The notes beneath the pieces are model-generated. The model saw only the letters and a list, made by a program, of their open reading frames with translations, was not told the origin of the DNA and ran no database searches. Shown here piece by piece: positions 42,510 through 49,702 of a stretch of DNA of 64,000 bases. The translations under genes were made by a program, and so were the position numbers. The stretch is from Komagataeibacter sucrofermentans DSM 15973 (lineage in GTDB: Bacteria > Pseudomonadota > Alphaproteobacteria > Acetobacterales > Acetobacteraceae), in assembly GCF_040581405.1 (NCBI RefSeq), contig NZ_CP137157.1:1306001-1370000 (forward strand), written 5' to 3'. Each line of letters begins with the position of its first letter. The stretch's first letter is position 1.

Positions 42510-42818
42510 ATGTTCATTCTGTGGAGAGTGCTGGGGTTCGGTGATGATCCCCAGCTGCGCGACCGGCTGGTCCGCGTCGAGACCAAGGTCGAATCAACCG
42601 AGACCGACCTGCGCGCCCTGCGCGGCGAGGTGCGTGACCTGTCGACCGAGATGCGCGAGTGCATGGGCCAGCTCATCGGGGGCATGAAAGCCCTTCGCCA
42701 GATCGGGGCGGCCATCGTCGGCCTGATCACCGTGATCGGCACCATCGCCGCCGCCCTGTTCGCCTATCCACCCTTCTGCGACTGGTTCGGCCAGCTCCTG
42801 CACGGTGGACATCCATGA
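42510..42818 (+). CDS. Coiled-coil membrane protein in lysis module
   Basis: 102 residues: a coiled coil (RLVRVETKVESTETDLRALR; EVRDLSTEMRECMGQLIGGM) and one C-terminal membrane span (IVGLITVIGTIAAALFAYPP). The layout resembles XhlA-like holin-associated proteins. It lies just upstream of the endolysin-like gene, overlapping it by four bases. Confidence 0.65.
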   Translation: MFILWRVLGFGDDPQLRDRLVRVETKVESTETDLRALRGEVRDLSTEMRECMGQLIGGMKALRQIGAAIVGLITVIGTIAAALFAYPPFCDWFGQLLHGGHP

Positions 42819-43285
42819 GCCCAGGCAATGCCCCGAACAAGGAACCTGACGCCATGAGCCAACTCCCGCGCGGCATCCGCAACAACAACCCCGGCAATCT
42901 CGACTACGTGGGCCAGCCCGGCGCGCATCTGGAAACCGGCGTGCCCTACCCCCGCTTTGCCGCCTTCCCCACCATGGCGGACGGCATCCGCGCGCTGCGC
43001 GACCAGTTGCTGCGCTATGGCGAGCGGGGACTGACCACGGTGCGTGCCATCATATCGGTCTATGCGCCTGCCAGCGAGAACCCCACCGGGGCCTATATTT
43101 ACGCCCTGTGCAGCCATATGGACGTGCAGCCCGATACCGTGCTGGACCTGCACGATCCGGCCACCCAGCGGGCGCTGATCGCGGGCATTGCAACAATGGA
43201 GAACGGGCCGGGCCATCTCGGCCTGCCCCAGATCGACCAGGCGCTGCACGCGGCGCCTGCCGTGCCCCAGCACGCCGAGGCCTGA
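42815..43285 (+). CDS. Endolysin-like protein, P5/lytic transglycosylase type
   Basis: 156 residues. LPRGIRNNNPGNLDYVGQPG, then AAFPTMADGIRALRDQLLRY, TVRAIISVYAPASENPTGAY and YIYALCSHMDVQPDT match phage structural/lysis proteins of the P5 muramidase-like type. The ATG at 42,815 is coupled to the upstream stop; a second ATG at 42,854 has its own AAGGAA site and may be the true start. No signal peptide is seen, so the holin is needed. Confidence 0.78.
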   Translation: MSPGNAPNKEPDAMSQLPRGIRNNNPGNLDYVGQPGAHLETGVPYPRFAAFPTMADGIRALRDQLLRYGERGLTTVRAIISVYAPASENPTGAYIYALCSHMDVQPDTVLDLHDPATQRALIAGIATMENGPGHLGLPQIDQALHAAPAVPQHAEA

Positions 43286-43286
43286 C

Positions 43287-43625
43287 ATGGACCCATTCTC
43301 CCTCCTGCAGGATGTGCTGTCGATGCTCCCGGCCCAGTATGCCGGGGATGTCGTGGTGGTTCTGTCGTTCCTGATCTCGACCTGCGCCCTGATCGCGCGG
43401 TTCTGGCGGCCGCCTGACCCCACCTCGAAATGGGTGCTGGTCTGGACCGTGGTCACCGCCATCGCCCAGGCGCGCGGGTGGAACCTGCCCGCCTACCAGC
43501 CGGGCAAGAAGGCGGCGATGGTCCCCGCAACGGTTCCGCGCAGCGCGGTCGAGCAACGCCTCGATGTGCCGCCCGGCTCCACGCGCCCCGGCAAGCCCCC
43601 TGCACGCGCTTCCCCGCCCGGCTGA
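43287..43625 (+). CDS. Putative holin
   Basis: 112 residues with an N-terminal segment MDPFSLLQDVLSMLPAQYAG and two possible spans (DVVVVLSFLISTCALIARFW and WVLVWTVVTAIAQARGW). A basic Pro-rich tail follows. A short membrane protein directly after the endolysin gene is most simply the holin or an anti-holin. Confidence 0.6.
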   Translation: MDPFSLLQDVLSMLPAQYAGDVVVVLSFLISTCALIARFWRPPDPTSKWVLVWTVVTAIAQARGWNLPAYQPGKKAAMVPATVPRSAVEQRLDVPPGSTRPGKPPARASPPG

Positions 43626-43660
43626 CTGGCCGGGCCCGGCTCAATCATCCTGATCCCCCA

Positions 43661-43683
43661 ACCGCCTTTGAGGCGGTTTTTTT
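43661..43683 (+). terminator. Terminator after holin gene
   Basis: ACCGCC-tttga-GGCGGT followed by a T-run. GGAG and an ATG follow within 18 bases, the same terminator-to-start junction seen at three other places in this prophage. Confidence 0.85.
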
Positions 43684-43700
43684 GTATGGAGACGCCACCC

Positions 43701-44036
43701 ATGGCTGACGATAACACCACCACTGCCATCCCTGCCCTCGAGACCCTGATCGAGACCGCGCTGGGCAAGCGTGACACGGCCACCGCGCAGGCCGACATCC
43801 AGCTGGCAGGCACCCTGCTGCAGACGCTGATCCCCGTAATCGTGGCCCGCGCCGCACCCAGCCTCGACCTGGCGGGCATCGATGCGGCCGTGACGAAAAT
43901 CCTGACCGGCATAACCGACCTGAAAACCGCGATCGAGACAAAGCCCACCACGGCCAGTGCAACCCCGGCCGCCGCGTCTGCCCCGGACAAAGCCGAGGCC
44001 TCGCACCCGATGGTGCCGGGGCAGCCTGTGCGCTGA
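43701..44036 (+). CDS. Small Ala/Thr-rich prophage protein
   Basis: 111 residues: MADDNTTTAIPALETLIETA, AGTLLQTLIPVIVARAAPSL and an Ala/Pro-rich tail. No membrane span strong enough to call. It is flanked by terminators on both sides, so it is a single-gene unit. Function unknown. Confidence 0.55.
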   Translation: MADDNTTTAIPALETLIETALGKRDTATAQADIQLAGTLLQTLIPVIVARAAPSLDLAGIDAAVTKILTGITDLKTAIETKPTTASATPAAASAPDKAEASHPMVPGQPVR

Positions 44037-44172
44037 CCGACGGGCCTGAAAGATTGCAAAATCTGGGAAGACAGCCCCGGTGCCAGGTGGATGGCCGATG
44101 CACTCCGGGGCTGCACATCCGATGATATGCAACTTTAAGGCGATAATGTGTCCTGAATTGCAACCCAAGGTA
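44037..44172. other. Intergenic stretch without recognisable gene
   Basis: The interval between the stop at 44,036 and the terminator at 44,173 shows no convincing open frame, ribosome site or repeat. It may hold the promoter or untranslated leader for the lipoprotein gene downstream, but I see no clear promoter elements. Confidence 0.4.
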
Positions 44173-44198
44173 ACCGCCCCTCAGCCGGGCGGTTTTTT
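44173..44198 (+). terminator. Terminator before lipoprotein gene
   Basis: ACCGCCC (44,173-44,179) and GGGCGGT (44,187-44,193) followed by TTTTTT. The GGAGC ribosome site begins three bases later and the ATG is at 44,214. Confidence 0.85.
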
Positions 44199-44213
44199 AT
44201 TGGAGCACGCTTC

Positions 44214-44804
44214 ATGCAGAACCCCACCCGCCGCGCCTTCCTTCGCGGCTCATCCGCCCTTGTCGCGGGCGTGGCCCTGACGGCCTGCACGGTTACCAAA
44301 AACGGTGATGTCACCACCCTCACCCTCAACGTGGCCGCCATCAAGGATTACGGGCAGGCAGGCCTCAATGCCGTCTCGACCATCCTCAGTATCGCGGCCC
44401 TGGCCAGCGCCATCGGTGCGCCCACGGTGGCGATCATCAATGCAGGCGATACCGCCCTGGGCGCGGCCCTGAACGCCTTTTCCTCGGCGGTCGGGTCCAC
44501 GCTGACCATCACCTATGATGACACGAACTGGAAAAGCCGGGTGGATAGCGTGCTGTCGGCTCTGGGTACGGTAGAGAGCGACCTGAGTGCTGCCATCACC
44601 GGTGTGGAGACCAGGATCGCCAGCACCGACCTCTCCAACGCCAACACCGCCCTGAGCGCGCTGGGCACCATCGTGTCGGCCTTCAAGGGGCTGCTGGACA
44701 GCGTAACCGTGCGGCGCCCTGTCGGGGCCATGGTCAATGCCACACCTGCCCCCTCGCAGGCACAGGTGCAGCAGGCGCTTAAAGTGCTGGGGGTGACAGT
44801 ATGA
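44214..44804 (+). CDS. Putative Tat-exported lipoprotein
   Basis: 196 residues. TRRAFLRGSSALVAGVALTA carries a twin-arginine motif and then a lipobox (LTAC), so export by Tat and lipidation at Cys25 are predicted. The mature part is Ala/Ser/Thr-rich and helical (LNAVSTILSIAALASAIGAP). Acyl-anchored phage proteins can act in outer-membrane lysis or superinfection exclusion; neither is shown. Confidence 0.65.
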   Translation: MQNPTRRAFLRGSSALVAGVALTACTVTKNGDVTTLTLNVAAIKDYGQAGLNAVSTILSIAALASAIGAPTVAIINAGDTALGAALNAFSSAVGSTLTITYDDTNWKSRVDSVLSALGTVESDLSAAITGVETRIASTDLSNANTALSALGTIVSAFKGLLDSVTVRRPVGAMVNATPAPSQAQVQQALKVLGVTV

Positions 44805-44902
44805 CGCCCGTCGGCATCTTCTTCCTCTGGGCTGCCAGCACCATTGGCGGCGTGCTGGCGGGCTTTATCCTGCTGGCCTATCTGGCGAGCAGTTCACGAT
44901 GA
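44801..44902 (+). CDS. 33-residue membrane peptide
   Basis: MTPVGIFFLWAASTIGGVLA followed by GFILLAYLASSSR. One membrane helix fills almost the whole peptide. ATGA overlaps with the lipoprotein gene before it and the 44-residue peptide after it support translation. Function unknown; a small holin-type or spanin-associated role is possible. Confidence 0.6.
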   Translation: MTPVGIFFLWAASTIGGVLAGFILLAYLASSSR

Positions 44903-45033
44903 CGCCCTTCATGGAGGGCGTCATCTCCGGTGCGGGCGGCGTTGTCGTCCTCATCGGGCTGCTGATCACGATCCCGCTCAAGCTGCATGCGCTTTATGTG
45001 GCAGTGCAGCTACGGGATCGTGGGCTGGGGTAA
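44899..45033 (+). CDS. 44-residue membrane peptide
   Basis: MTPFMEGVISGAGGVVVLIG, then LLITIPLKLHALYVAVQLRD, ending at TAA 45,031-45,033. One membrane helix, then a short charged end. It starts within the stop codon of the 33-residue peptide (ATGA). It is the last rightward gene before the AT-rich reverse cassette. Confidence 0.6.
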   Translation: MTPFMEGVISGAGGVVVLIGLLITIPLKLHALYVAVQLRDRGLG

Positions 45034-45242
45034 GAATCGGACAGGCGTCAATATGACTGACTTGGGGGGAACGGAAAGTCCGGTTCCAGATTGCAATGCT
45101 GCAAATCGAGTATCCAATAAAAATTAAAATAGTGACCATTTCAGTGTTATGTTGTAATTGAGACTTTCATCAAATTATAATCGTAAGATGCAAAGTCACA
45201 TAAGAAAAATATAGTAAATTTGAACTCAACCACCTCTAGGAA
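45034..45242. other. AT-rich intergenic border of the DGQHR/HEPN cassette
   Basis: No gene seen. The composition changes sharply from the GC-rich phage to AT-rich DNA within about 90 bases after the stop at 45,033. The change marks the left edge of an acquired cassette. No inverted repeats or target duplications were recognised at the edge. Confidence 0.5.
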
Positions 45243-46193
45243 TTAGGCTGCCGCACTTATATTAATTAATCTAGAGAAATTTTTTGATCTATTCCCAGGC
45301 TTTCCAATTATTTTCTGAAAATCAAAACTAATCGCGAGAGCTAAATCAATAATGATGAAGGAGGTGATAAAAAACCGCTCGAGGTTTGCCCTTATGAGGT
45401 TGGGATTTTCAAAATCATATGAGCAGCTCCGCCAGTCTTTGACCTTAGCCATTAGTGTATCAAATGATGGGGTTGACTTCGGAAATGGAAACCATGTCCC
45501 ATGAAGTGACTTATAATTAACTTCATTTCGAACTACCGAAAGCCAGTTGCTTGAAGAAAATCTACCGCGCAGAGTCAGCGCATCGGCAAGGTCCAAGAAT
45601 TTATTAGATAAATCTTGTTGTCGTGAATTAGATGCCCTGAGCGTAAGACACGCATTTGATATCTCTCTAAGAAGAGCTCCAAAATTCTTCCACAGATCTT
45701 TATGACTTTCATCGCATTTAAGAAAGTTAATTCTTTTATCTTCAGGAGTGTAGGTTAAAAGATAATACGCCATAGAGAGATGAGGGGTAAACGCTGCTTC
45801 AGATACGCATCTATCTCTGAGAAACTTTACATGTCCCGTCTCAAGGTGAGAAAAAGATTTACCAAAAAATCGTAATATTGCGTGCGCTGCGTAATAGGCA
45901 GCGTAATATGTTTGTATTACTCTCCATGACGTTAAACTAGAATATGCAGTGCTTTTCTGCAATTCGTAGACCGTTTGTGCAGCGTGAGTGGAAAATCGGA
46001 AAGCATCTAAAGATAAAGATTTCCTGATTTCTTCATCACCCTGACAATGAAGAGAAAGTAACGGTGGAGTGTTTATAACGTTATAGCTTCCATCTATCAG
46101 CCATAATTTCAGAGATTGTGTGCAGTTCTCGTCGTTTTCAAGGCTTTTAGGTGTCCACAGAGGTCTTAGCAATTCCAAATCAACCGCCTTCAC
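45243..46193 (-). CDS. HEPN-like protein, partner of DGQHR protein
   Basis: 316 residues, GTG start inside the stop of the upstream gene (GTGA, 46,190-46,193). Helical segments include VIQTYYAAYYAAHAILRFFG near residues 93-112, a pattern typical of HEPN helices, and VVRNEVNYKSLHGTW at 220-234, where R222/N223 and H231 could correspond to a diverged HEPN RNase motif (canonical Rx4-6H). The C terminus has a hydrophobic stretch (FFITSFIIIDLALAISFDF). AT-rich DNA, opposite strand to late genes. HEPN membership is an inference; the function may be RNA cleavage in defence. Confidence 0.55.
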   Translation of the reverse strand: MKAVDLELLRPLWTPKSLENDENCTQSLKLWLIDGSYNVINTPPLLSLHCQGDEEIRKSLSLDAFRFSTHAAQTVYELQKSTAYSSLTSWRVIQTYYAAYYAAHAILRFFGKSFSHLETGHVKFLRDRCVSEAAFTPHLSMAYYLLTYTPEDKRINFLKCDESHKDLWKNFGALLREISNACLTLRASNSRQQDLSNKFLDLADALTLRGRFSSSNWLSVVRNEVNYKSLHGTWFPFPKSTPSFDTLMAKVKDWRSCSYDFENPNLIRANLERFFITSFIIIDLALAISFDFQKIIGKPGNRSKNFSRLINISAAA

Positions 46194-47149
46194 AGCTGAA
46201 AGTCTCCTTTGAGCTGCTTTTCAAGGTATTCAACTATTTTTGATTGAGAAGCACCCGATAGCTTTCCGATTTGAATGCTATCAAAAAGAGGTTCTAGAAC
46301 ATTATCAAAATTATTGACTGTATAATCTGGTCCGAAACGGTCTTTAACTCTCCGTGCAACTTGAGTAAAGAATGAAATTAATGCACGGAAAGTTACGTTG
46401 TTTAGTAAAATGCTTTCATCTCCTCCATTTCTAATAATTTGGTCACGAATGCTGGCTAAATAATCAGACAATATTTCAGAAATTTCATCTGCACTTCGAG
46501 TGGAAAGTGCGGGATAAATGCTTTTTAGAGCCGCATTGAAGGTGACTCGAGATATCTTGGACTTGACTCTTTTCGATGGTGACAGTCGCCCATAGAGAGG
46601 ACTATTAGGGTCCGACAGCGTAAGATCAAATACCTCTCGAAAGACTTGCTCTTCTGAACTTTCATAATCAGCCTGTTTCTTTATGTCTAACAACAACTCT
46701 GATGGAACACCTCTTTGTTTGGAGTTAATATCTATAAAAAGTCTCGACTCATCTTGTCGACTCAAACCGTCATATATGACCACCGGAACTCGAATTTTTG
46801 TTTCTGCTAGTTTAAATCCATATACTCTGTGCTGGCCATCAAGAATCAAAAATGATCCTGGATTAGCGAAAAAACTTACAGTCTTACTCCTTGAATCATA
46901 CCCAAGACCACACGAATTTTGAGCAGACAATATTATTGAAGTTGGGATCGTTCCTAGCCCATTGTCTATGTAGGCGGCAATTTCTTTCGCACGCTTTACA
47001 TCAAGTAAACGCTGAAAGCCGGTTTCCGGATCTTCATCTCGTGAGGAAACAAATGTACTACTCGCCAAAACATCACTTGGCATAGCAAGTTGATAAAATC
47101 TGTGCTCACCCTGTGTAATTAATACTGCTGCGTAACTTTCTCTCGACAT
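46190..47149 (-). CDS. DGQHR-domain (DndB/ParB-like fold) protein
   Basis: 319 residues. FLILDGQHRVYGF at about residues 100-112 is the defining DGQHR motif, followed by RVPVVIYDGLSRQDESRLFI and DINSKQRGVPSELL, as in DndB-type and DpdB-type proteins associated with DNA modification and defence. The start is the ATG at 47,149, behind GAGGAA; a farther upstream in-frame ATG lies inside the promoter and was rejected. It is the first gene of a two-gene operon with the HEPN-like protein. No dnd or dpd modification genes are nearby. Confidence 0.82.
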   Translation of the reverse strand: MSRESYAAVLITQGEHRFYQLAMPSDVLASSTFVSSRDEDPETGFQRLLDVKRAKEIAAYIDNGLGTIPTSIILSAQNSCGLGYDSRSKTVSFFANPGSFLILDGQHRVYGFKLAETKIRVPVVIYDGLSRQDESRLFIDINSKQRGVPSELLLDIKKQADYESSEEQVFREVFDLTLSDPNSPLYGRLSPSKRVKSKISRVTFNAALKSIYPALSTRSADEISEILSDYLASIRDQIIRNGGDESILLNNVTFRALISFFTQVARRVKDRFGPDYTVNNFDNVLEPLFDSIQIGKLSGASQSKIVEYLEKQLKGDFQL

Positions 47150-47205
47150 AGTAATTCCTCTTCGTGGCGCCGTTATCGAAATAAGTGAGTCAATACCTGC
47201 TGCCA

Positions 47206-47234
47206 ATTATATAAAACATATTTCTAAATATCAA
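47206..47234 (-). promoter_or_regulatory. Promoter of the DGQHR/HEPN-like operon
   Basis: Read on the minus strand: TTGATA (47,234-47,229), a 17-base spacer, then TATAAT (47,211-47,206). This near-consensus sigma-70 promoter lies 57 bases ahead of the ATG at 47,149, giving a leader of about 50 bases. It implies expression in the lysogen, independent of phage late transcription. Confidence 0.8.
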
Positions 47235-47378
47235 GTTAGGCATATACCAACCAGCGTTGCTCTCCTCCATGGGTGAAGTGATAATGCGACTCGGAAGAAA
47301 AAATGATCTGATTGTCTGCTTTGATTTATTTCTATTAAAACGTTATATGTCCAGCATGAGGGCGTAAGTCGACCTTGT
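47235..47378. other. Intergenic stretch, right border of the AT-rich cassette
   Basis: 144 bases between the operon promoter and the stop of the HD-domain gene. No open frame of note and no clear hairpin. Composition shifts back toward the GC-rich phage at about 47,380, so this is the right edge of the inserted cassette. Confidence 0.4.
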
Positions 47379-47894
47379 CTAATCTAAATGAATATCACCG
47401 TTTGCTGCCATACTGCTCTGTAAGTGTTGAAGCGCGCTGGCGTAATGTCCTGTCTCCTTTTTTTGAGAACGCCAAGAAGTTCCACTTTCTCCCGCATCAT
47501 ATCGGGTGATGGATGCCGTATTGTCGATCAGGTCTGCCAGCTTGATGGTCTGACCTTCGGCTGAGGCCAGAGCCAGATGATCCCGATCCATCGCCTTGCG
47601 CACCCTGCGGTTGCCGTCTTCCGGTCGGCTGACATCTGTCACCATCTCGACCAGGGCCGCCACGTTCTCACCAAATTCAGTCCTGATTTCCTCCAGCGTG
47701 ACCGGTGTGTCTTCCACCACATCATGCAGAAGCGCTGCTGCGACCACCTCATCGCGGGCACCTGTCTGCTTCACGGTCTGCGCAACACGGCGCGGATGCA
47801 CGATGTAGGGATCGCCCGTGTATTTGCGGCACTGATTGATGCTGGCGTGTGCTGCTGCGGTAAACGCATCGGCTCGTGAGATCAGGTCTGTCAT
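47379..47894 (-). CDS. MESH1/SpoT-like HD phosphohydrolase
   Basis: 171 residues from MTDLISRADAFTAAAHASIN. It carries the metal-binding set of (p)ppGpp hydrolases: an early His (AAHAS), YIVHPRRVAQTV, ALLHDVVEDTPVT and TIKLADLIDNTASI. There is no synthetase domain, so it looks like a small alarmone hydrolase that would lower (p)ppGpp, though other nucleotides are possible. It is GC-rich like the phage and read leftward next to attR. A longer reading frame extending over the divergent gene is not supported. Confidence 0.8.
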   Translation of the reverse strand: MTDLISRADAFTAAAHASINQCRKYTGDPYIVHPRRVAQTVKQTGARDEVVAAALLHDVVEDTPVTLEEIRTEFGENVAALVEMVTDVSRPEDGNRRVRKAMDRDHLALASAEGQTIKLADLIDNTASITRYDAGESGTSWRSQKKETGHYASALQHLQSSMAANGDIHLD

Positions 47895-47930
47895 CCGTCG
47901 ATGATTCCATAAAATCCAGATAGGTAGAAT

Positions 47931-48731
47931 ATGACACAGCGAATGCTTGGCTGTCGTCCTGCGCAGATGCGCGCGGGCCAGCCCTCCATGTCGGCCATGC
48001 GGGGCTTCATGGCCCGGCAGGCCCCTGCCCGGCTCGACCGCAGCCATATCGACCCAGCCCCGTTGCTGCTGGGCAACGACGTGCTTGGTGACTGCACCTC
48101 GGCCGGGATCAGCAACCATATCCGCGCCACGTCCGCCCTGAACGGGTTTCAGACCGACATCACCACAGCGCAGGCCGTAGCGTTCTATTCCCGCTCCACT
48201 GGCTACGTGCCGGACAATCCGGGCACGGATCGCGGCGGCGTAGAGGTCGACGTGCTGACCACCGCGCTACGCGATGGGTATGCCGTGACCAACCAGACCC
48301 TGTTCCCGCTGTGGGGCAGCGCAGATCCGGGTGACCTGAACGGTGTGCGCAATATCATGGCTGGGCTGTCGGCAGCCTATCTCGGCGTGCAGCTGGCCGA
48401 CGCCGACCTGTGGGAGGACGAGACCGGCGCGCTGGCCCCGGTGTGGGATACCGATACCCCGGCCGGACACGGCGACCCGCACCCCAACCCCGCGAACGGC
48501 CACTGCCTGCTGGGCTGGGATTATACCGGCACGGACGATACGGACATCGTGACCCTGCTCACCTGGGGCACCACACAGCGCGCCACCTGGCGCTGGATGC
48601 GCTCACGCATCATGGAAGCCCATGCCCTCGCCTGGCGCCAGCTCATGCCCGCCACGGCTCTGGCACCGAGCCAGTTGGACTGGGAGGCGCTGGTTGCGGC
48701 CAATGATGCGTATCTGCGGGGGATGGCATGA
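47931..48731 (+). CDS. Papain-like fold protein of the prophage right end
   Basis: 266 residues. NDVLGDCTSAGISNHIRATS (candidate nucleophile Cys), GGVEVDVLTTALRDGYAV, PANGHCLLGWDYTGT (candidate His) and VTLLTWGTTQRATW follow the order of C1 (papain) peptidase motifs. No signal peptide is visible. The gene is GC-rich and overlaps the lipoprotein gene by four bases. Family-level call is tentative; a role in lysogenic conversion or host modification is possible. Confidence 0.5.
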   Translation: MTQRMLGCRPAQMRAGQPSMSAMRGFMARQAPARLDRSHIDPAPLLLGNDVLGDCTSAGISNHIRATSALNGFQTDITTAQAVAFYSRSTGYVPDNPGTDRGGVEVDVLTTALRDGYAVTNQTLFPLWGSADPGDLNGVRNIMAGLSAAYLGVQLADADLWEDETGALAPVWDTDTPAGHGDPHPNPANGHCLLGWDYTGTDDTDIVTLLTWGTTQRATWRWMRSRIMEAHALAWRQLMPATALAPSQLDWEALVAANDAYLRGMA

Positions 48732-49336
48732 GGGCTGTTCTGGGGCTGGCCTGCGTTCTCGGTCTGTCTGCCTGCACCCATCAGGCACCCGTGCAGACCA
48801 CGATTCCGGCGGCCATGGCTTCCATCCAGTCCAGTCTCGCGCAGGCCGGTGTGGTGTCGGTCTCGCACGCGGGTGACTGGACGGCGGAGCAGGATGCCCG
48901 CTTTACACGCGCCGTGCGTGCCGCCCAGTGCAGCCAGCACACGCCTGACCCGGTGGTCGACACGATTGCAGGTGACGTGACGCTCCAACTCTCCGGCCAG
49001 TTCACTCAGGGCGGTCAGTTCAGCGTGGGCACGGCCAGCACGGTGCCCACGTTCGGCGTGCAGGCCGATGCCAGCCGGACGCGCGCGCAGGTTATCAGCC
49101 TGCCGGTGGCCTATGCCCCCCTGTCCTCTTTACCTGATGTGGAGATGGGGCGGCAGCTTGGCTATGAAGCAGCAGTCTTTGCGCAGAACGACGATGCTCG
49201 GCACGCTGAGGCCTCCCGACTGATTGCAGATCGGGAAGAATTGCGAGGCCGGGTGCAGGCTATGGTTGATAGCTGGACTGTGGATGAATGCCGCGATCGC
49301 GTACCGATCAGACCCTTTGCCGGAATCAGGCGATAA
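48728..49336 (+). CDS. Prophage lipoprotein
   Basis: 202 residues with MRAVLGLACVLGLSACTHQA: a lipoprotein signal with lipobox LSAC. The mature part has FTQGGQFSVGTASTVPTFGV and a charged C-terminal helix. It is coupled to the papain-like gene by ATGA and is the last gene before attR, so it may be expressed on the surface of the lysogen. Function unknown. Confidence 0.62.
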   Translation: MRAVLGLACVLGLSACTHQAPVQTTIPAAMASIQSSLAQAGVVSVSHAGDWTAEQDARFTRAVRAAQCSQHTPDPVVDTIAGDVTLQLSGQFTQGGQFSVGTASTVPTFGVQADASRTRAQVISLPVAYAPLSSLPDVEMGRQLGYEAAVFAQNDDARHAEASRLIADREELRGRVQAMVDSWTVDECRDRVPIRPFAGIRR

Positions 49337-49462
49337 TCCCGTCATCTAAAAATGTGGGGTATTTGTGGGGAGTGGCCCTCGTGACTATAGCATCTTTTGC
49401 CATGCTTGCATTATAGAACCCTTATAAATCAACGATTTATAAATATATTATCATCTGTTTCA

Positions 49463-49526
49463 GGTTTGCTAAACCGTTATACGATGTCAAGTCGTATCGA
49501 GGGTTCGAATCCCTTCCCCTCCGCCA
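49463..49526 (+). other. Attachment-site copy 2 (attR of prophage 1 / attL of element 2)
   Basis: 64 bases matching the tRNA-Ser 3' part, including anticodon arm, variable arm, T arm and CCA. Two bases differ from the intact gene, and they are opposite each other in the T stem (A to G and T to C), so pairing is kept. It lacks the 5' third of the tRNA and cannot be a gene. Confidence 0.9.
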
Positions 49527-49702
49527 ACAAGCCTAATCTATTGACACCAATGAACAATGTTGTAAAAAACCCGAAATAATCGGCGGTTTTTCTGCATTTT
49601 TTTAGCGTGCTGTCAAGCCAAAAAAATCACCTGATATCTAACAACAATTCAACAACAACAACAGAATCCCCCTGCCCTGCTGTTGGTGGATTCGTCGTGT
49701 TG
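49527..49702. other. Left end of element 2
   Basis: 176 bases between the attachment copy and the relaxase stop. It contains CAACAACAACAACA-type repeats (about 49,648-49,662), also seen near the right end at 57,365-57,425. Such shared terminal motifs may be integrase arm-type binding sites. No gene is visible. Confidence 0.45.

Larger units (their letters stand above)
7085..49526. mobile_element. Prophage 1: lambda-type head, Mu-type contractile tail
   Basis: Bounded by duplicated tRNA-Ser segments. It has integrase next to attL, a divergent immunity region at 12.8-13.5 kb, rightward replication genes, a terminator at 20.35 kb, and head, tail and lysis modules to 45.0 kb, then accessory genes to attR. 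Every essential module (integration, repression, replication, packaging, head, tail, lysis) is present with intact frames, so it may be inducible. Head genes follow the lambda order and tail genes follow the Mu order, a mosaic common in alphaproteobacterial temperate myoviruses. Confidence 0.92.

Noticed and set aside
47895-48119. N-terminal extension of the HD hydrolase to 48,119
   Set aside because: The extension is antisense to the start of the papain-like gene and has Arg/Gly/His-rich shadow composition; the HD family starts near MTDLISRAD.
49463-49526. Additional tRNA-Ser gene at 49,463, and likewise at 57,450
   Set aside because: Both copies lack the acceptor 5' strand and the D arm, so they are attachment-site duplicates and not tRNA genes.
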